Assembly: GCF_000389965.1 (NCBI RefSeq)
Contig: NC_021191.1
Span: forward strand, 3,535,501 to 3,599,500
Source of the DNA: Actinoplanes sp. N902-109
Lineage (GTDB): Bacteria > Actinomycetota > Actinomycetes > Mycobacteriales > Micromonosporaceae
DNA length: 64,000 nucleotides
Direction of reading: 5' to 3'
The position numbers and the translations under genes were made by a program. This document shows positions 60,711-64,000 of this stretch, in pieces (the stretch's first letter is position 1; every line of letters begins with the position of its first letter). Below the pieces are notes generated by a model. The model ran no database searches. It was not told the origin of the DNA and saw only the letters and a program-made list of their open reading frames with translations.

Positions 60711-62818
60711 GGGCCCGGTCCTCGATCCCGCGGACGCTGGCTTTCACCGCCCTGTACGTGCTGGCCACCTACGCCGGGCGCAAGACGGTCATGGACGCCA
60801 CGAATCTGAGCCTGGTGTGGCCGGCCGCGGGGGTGTCGGCGGTCTGGTTCGTCGCGCAGCGGACGTCGCCGTGGCGATGGCTGGACGCGGTGGCCCTGGC
60901 CGGGGTGACCATCGTGGTGAACACGGCAACGGGTGCGTCGTGGCAGCTCGCGGTGTTCTTCGTCGCGGCCAACCTGGCGCAGGCGGTGATGTTCGCCTGG
61001 CTGCTTGCGCGGTGGCTGCCGCAGCTGTGGGGAGCGGGCGGGGTGCAGCCGCTGGCCCGGCTGCAGGACCTGTGGCGGCTGGTGGCGGCGGCGTTCATCA
61101 GCACGGCATGCGGGGCGTTGCTCGGCCCGACCGGGGTGCTGCTGGTCAACGGGTTCTACTCGTGGCCGGCCACCGCGGTGTGGATGACCCGCAACACCGT
61201 CAGCATCCTGCTGATCGGCGTCGCGGGGCTCCGGCTGGGCCATCTGCTGCGCACCTGCACGCCGGGTGACGCGCGCAACCTGCGGGTTCGGTCCCGTTCG
61301 GCGTGGGCGGCGACGTCATGGTCGCGCCGGATGGAGTACGGGGCGGTGGTGCTGCTGTCGGCCGGCGCCTACGTGCTGGCCTTCGGCGTCTCCCACGGGC
61401 TGCCGCTGGCGTTCCCGTTGCTGGTGATGACGGTGTGGGCGGGATTGCGGCTGCACACCGGGTTCGTCATCGTGCACGACATCGTCTTCGGCACCGTCGC
61501 GGTGTTGTTCACGCTGGCCGGGGACGGTCCGTTCGCCGCGATCGACTCCCATCCGCTCCGGGCGTTGATCGCTCAGTTGTTCGTCGGGATGGTGGCGGTG
61601 GTCGGTCTGGCGCTGGCGCTGGGCCGCGACGAGCGTACCGCCCTGGTGTCGCAGCTGCGCGGCTCCGAGCAGGCGGCCGAGGGTCAGGCCCGGCTCATGA
61701 AGGCCATCGTCGACGCCATGACCGAGGGGCTGACCGTGATCGACGACCGGGGCCGGCTGCTGATGCGCAACCCGGCGGTGCGTGAGTTGATCGGGGGAGT
61801 GGTGAGCGGCACCGCGCAGATGGCCGCGCCCAGCTACTACGGGCTGTTCCACCCCGACGGCACACCGCTGGACGACGAGCAGATGCCCTACCGGCGGGCC
61901 CTGTCCGGCGAACCGGTCGAGGGCATGGACATCCTGGTCCGCAATCCCGGCGTGCCCGACGGCCGGATCCTGAGCGTCAGTTCGAGCGCGATCCCCGGCG
62001 ATCCCGGCGGGACCCGCTACGCCGTCACGGTCTTCCACGACGTCACCGCCGAGCGCCGCCACCGCGACGAGCTCGCCGCCTTCGCCGGCGTGGTGGCCCA
62101 CGACCTGCTCAACCCGCTCGCCACGATCGAGGGCTGGGCCGAGGCCCTGAGCGAGGTGGTCGCCGAGGACCCGGGTCATCCCGCCGCCGCCGAGGCCGCC
62201 GACGCGGTGGCGCGGATCCGCCGGGCGGCCGGCCGGATGCACAACCTGATCAACGACCTGCTCGCGTACACCACCGCCCGGGACGCGGCGATCACCCCGA
62301 CTGCCCTGGACCTGAACGCGATGGTCACCGACATCGCCGCCGCCCGTATCGACCAGGCCCAGAGCAACCACACCCCCGTGCCGGTCTTCACCATCGGCGA
62401 GCTGCACACCGTGCGGGCCGACCCGGTGCTGGTGCGCCACCTGCTGGACAACTTGATCAGCAACTCGATCAAGTACACCGCGCCGGGGGTCGTCCCGGAC
62501 ATCGGCGTCGCCAGCCACACCGACGGTGCCGTCGTGAGCGTGACGATCACCGACAACGGTATCGGCATCCCCGCCGGGCAGCACGCCGGCATCTTCGAGA
62601 ACTTCCACCGCGCCCACCGCAGCGCCGGCTACGCCGGTACCGGTCTCGGCCTGGGCATCTGCCACCGGATCGTGCAACGCCACGGCGGCACCATCACCGC
62701 CGCGGACAACCCCTCCGGGCCGGGCTCGCAGTTCGTGTTCACCCTGCCCGCCGGGGGTGCCGCCGGGCCGTCCCCCGAGCCGGCCACCGCTGAGCGGGCC
62801 GAGGTCCTGCCCGCATGA
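60707..62818 (+). CDS. Membrane histidine kinase, MASE1-PAS-HisKA-HATPase (703 aa)
   Basis: Residues about 10-310 are a multi-span membrane sensor with the MASE1 look (SLVWPAAGVSAVWFV and conserved hydrophobic helices). A coiled linker leads to a PAS-like domain (about 330-450: MKAIVDAMTEGLTVID, ending FHDVTAERRHRDELA). The dimerisation domain carries the phospho-His H465 in VVAHDLLNPLATIEGW. The ATPase has N-box NLISNSIKYT, G1 DNGIGIP and G2 GTGLGLGICHRIV. It autophosphorylates in response to an unknown signal and should phosphorylate the overlapping response regulator. It is probably a housekeeping sensor rather than a cluster regulator. Confidence 0.93.
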   Translation: MRARSSIPRTLAFTALYVLATYAGRKTVMDATNLSLVWPAAGVSAVWFVAQRTSPWRWLDAVALAGVTIVVNTATGASWQLAVFFVAANLAQAVMFAWLLARWLPQLWGAGGVQPLARLQDLWRLVAAAFISTACGALLGPTGVLLVNGFYSWPATAVWMTRNTVSILLIGVAGLRLGHLLRTCTPGDARNLRVRSRSAWAATSWSRRMEYGAVVLLSAGAYVLAFGVSHGLPLAFPLLVMTVWAGLRLHTGFVIVHDIVFGTVAVLFTLAGDGPFAAIDSHPLRALIAQLFVGMVAVVGLALALGRDERTALVSQLRGSEQAAEGQARLMKAIVDAMTEGLTVIDDRGRLLMRNPAVRELIGGVVSGTAQMAAPSYYGLFHPDGTPLDDEQMPYRRALSGEPVEGMDILVRNPGVPDGRILSVSSSAIPGDPGGTRYAVTVFHDVTAERRHRDELAAFAGVVAHDLLNPLATIEGWAEALSEVVAEDPGHPAAAEAADAVARIRRAAGRMHNLINDLLAYTTARDAAITPTALDLNAMVTDIAAARIDQAQSNHTPVPVFTIGELHTVRADPVLVRHLLDNLISNSIKYTAPGVVPDIGVASHTDGAVVSVTITDNGIGIPAGQHAGIFENFHRAHRSAGYAGTGLGLGICHRIVQRHGGTITAADNPSGPGSQFVFTLPAGGAAGPSPEPATAERAEVLPA

Positions 62819-62864
62819 CGATGGTGCTGGCCGACCCCTGCGGACAAGAGCCTGGACACCGTAC

Positions 62865-62890
62865 GGGTCAGCCGCCGGGACGGCTGACCC
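62865..62890. terminator. Perfect 10-bp hairpin between convergent genes
   Basis: GGGTCAGCCG (62865-62874) and CGGCTGACCC (62881-62890) pair perfectly around a 6-base loop (CCGGGA). The hairpin lies 46 bases after the kinase stop and 14 bases before the stop of the leftward oxidoreductase. There is no T-tract, as is usual in GC-rich actinomycetes. It can serve both directions. Confidence 0.75.
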
Positions 62891-62904
62891 CGGCGTGGTG
62901 AGCC

Positions 62905-63777
62905 TCAGTTGCCCCCGATCAGTTCCCGGGCGAGCGCCCGGAACGCCTCGGCGGGGAACGTCGTGGCGTCGCCGCCGTTGAGGACCTGGATGGCCACCTC
63001 GTCGGCGCCCGCCCGGTAGTGCTTGTCGAGGGCGGCGGCCACCTGCTCGGCCGTGCCCCAGGGAATGACCGCGTCGACCAGGCGGTCGCTGCCGCCGTCG
63101 GCGAAGTCGGCATCGGTCCAGCCGAAGCGGCGCAGGTTGTTGGTGTAGTTCGGCAGCGTCAGGTAGCCGGTGGTGTACTGCCGGGCGGTGGCCCGGGCCG
63201 AGGTGGGGTCCGGGTCGAGGACCACCGCGACCTCGGGGGCGAGCAGCCGGTGCGGGCCGATCGCGGTGCGGGCCTCGGCGGTGTGCTCGACGGTGGTGAA
63301 GTACGGGTGGGCGCCGGCCGAGCGGTCCCGGGAGAGCTCGAGCATGCGCGGGCCGAGCGCGGCCAGGACGCGGCGTTCGGGGGCGATGCCGGCGGCGTCG
63401 AGGGCGTCGAGGTATTCGACCATCTTGGTGTACGGCCTGCGGTAGGCGGTGCCGTCCCCGTCGACCAGGACGGCGTGGCTGGCGCCGAGCCCGAGCAGGA
63501 ACCGGCCGGGATGGGCTCGTTCGGCGTCCTCGGTGAACGCGGCCACGCCGGCGGGCGAGGTGTGCCAGATCGTCGCGATGCCGGTGGCGACGCCGATGCG
63601 GCTGGTGCCGTCGAGGAGCTCGCGGAAGCGGTGCGGGATGACGTCGTCGAAGCCCGCCGAGAACCAGATCCGCGAGTAGCCGAGCTCCTCCAGCTCGATC
63701 GCGGCCTCGACGGCGGCCCGTGGGCTCTCGCTGCCGAGGAAGAACGGTTGCCACACACTCACAAGTCGTTGTGCCAT
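62905..63777 (-). CDS. Luciferase-like oxidoreductase, probably F420-dependent (290 aa)
   Basis: A TIM-barrel luciferase-like protein. The motifs are RLVSVWQPFFLG, AIELEELGYSRIWF, GVATGIATIWHTSP, HPGRFLLGLGASHA, VLAALGPRMLELS, HPYFTTVEHT and DAVIPWGTAEQV. These resemble the mycobacterial F420-dependent family of about 290 aa. I chose MAQRLVSVWQ as the start because the first beta strand follows directly and a TATCGT box lies 6 bases upstream; upstream in-frame codons look non-coding. The gene is monocistronic and points towards the kinase. Nothing ties it to the polyketide. Confidence 0.82.
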   Translation of the reverse strand: MAQRLVSVWQPFFLGSESPRAAVEAAIELEELGYSRIWFSAGFDDVIPHRFRELLDGTSRIGVATGIATIWHTSPAGVAAFTEDAERAHPGRFLLGLGASHAVLVDGDGTAYRRPYTKMVEYLDALDAAGIAPERRVLAALGPRMLELSRDRSAGAHPYFTTVEHTAEARTAIGPHRLLAPEVAVVLDPDPTSARATARQYTTGYLTLPNYTNNLRRFGWTDADFADGGSDRLVDAVIPWGTAEQVAAALDKHYRAGADEVAIQVLNGGDATTFPAEAFRALARELIGGN

Positions 63778-63783
63778 ACCCGA

Positions 63784-63789
63784 ACGATA
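63784..63789 (-). promoter_or_regulatory. Leaderless -10 box (TATCGT) for the F420-type oxidoreductase
   Basis: On the minus strand TATCGT is followed by TCGGGT and then the ATG at 63777, again TAnnnT-N6-ATG with no ribosome binding site. Confidence 0.5.
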
Positions 63790-64000
63790 CGACTGCGCCG
63801 TGTTGCCGGCCCGCCAGCCGCAGGCCACGCATCAGGAGGTCCAGCAGGCGCGGTGGCCGGCGGGCGCGCCACGAAGGTGGTACCCCTTTCGAGGCAGGTG
63901 CTTGCGGGATGTGCCGCCCAGGCAGACGCTGGTGCGGCAGCGTAGCCGGTTGCCGTCGATGGTGGTGGTTGTGATCCTCGGAAAGACGGGTCCGAAGGTC
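63790..64000. other. Right-end stretch with no supported gene
   Basis: About 210 bases follow the last gene. On the minus strand a frame is open from the window edge to a TGA at 63832-63834 (reading PVFPRITTTTIDGN in part), which could be the 3' end of a leftward gene, but I recognise no family and the fragment is too short to judge. No hairpin or repeat stands out. Confidence 0.2.

Overview
The window is very GC-rich (roughly 70% or more by eye), with strong GC bias at third codon positions, ATGA-type gene overlaps, TAnnnT-N6-ATG leaderless starts and F420/flavin oxidoreductases. This fits an actinomycete. A Micromonosporaceae- or Streptomyces-like genome is likely, but nothing here fixes the genus. 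About 53 kb belongs to one modular type I polyketide synthase (PKS) assembly line that enters from upstream.

Positions 2-56184 (+) look like one translationally coupled operon. A 5'-truncated PKS gene ends with ER-KR-ACP and a docking tail. A 6876-aa PKS follows with four modules, then a 9976-aa PKS with five complete modules plus a sixth that is only KS, dead AT and dead DH. Next come a 608-aa adenylating enzyme fused to a carrier domain and a 438-aa stand-alone condensation domain. Nine complete extension modules are in the window. By AT motif, two load malonyl (HAFH) and seven load methylmalonyl (YASH). Reading each module's domains gives this predicted chain, in order: [fully reduced unit from the truncated gene], CH(OH)-CH2, CH2-CH(Me), CH=C(Me), CH=C(Me), CH2-CH(Me), CH=C(Me), CH2-CH2, C(=O)-CH(Me), CH2-CH(Me)-CO-S-enzyme. 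All intact KRs are B-type, and the ERs carry the Tyr associated with 2S methyl groups.

The most unusual part is the end of the line. There is no thioesterase and no final ACP. The last KS keeps its catalytic residues, but its AT has lost the catalytic serine and about 150 residues. The two coupled genes behind it resemble what fungi use to attach tricarballylate esters to fumonisin: a Pcs60/AAE3-like small-polycarboxylate ligase (Fum10-like), a carrier, and a condensation domain (Fum14-like). The actinomycete tricarballylate polyketides of the actinoplanic acid type are therefore a candidate product class. Direct chain release, or trans-complementation of the incomplete last module, are alternatives. 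These assignments are inference.

Positions 56171-63777 hold shorter, separately transcribed genes: an SDR-like protein lacking the usual catalytic Tyr (-), an alpha/beta hydrolase (+), a probably leaderless SAM methyltransferase (+), an FMN-dependent NtaA/DszA-type monooxygenase (+), a single-domain response regulator overlapping a MASE1-PAS histidine kinase (+), and a luciferase-like F420-type oxidoreductase (-). The last two transcription units converge on a perfect hairpin terminator. Some of the first four may tailor the polyketide; the two-component pair and the last oxidoreductase are probably outside the cluster. The final ~220 bases carry no gene I can support.
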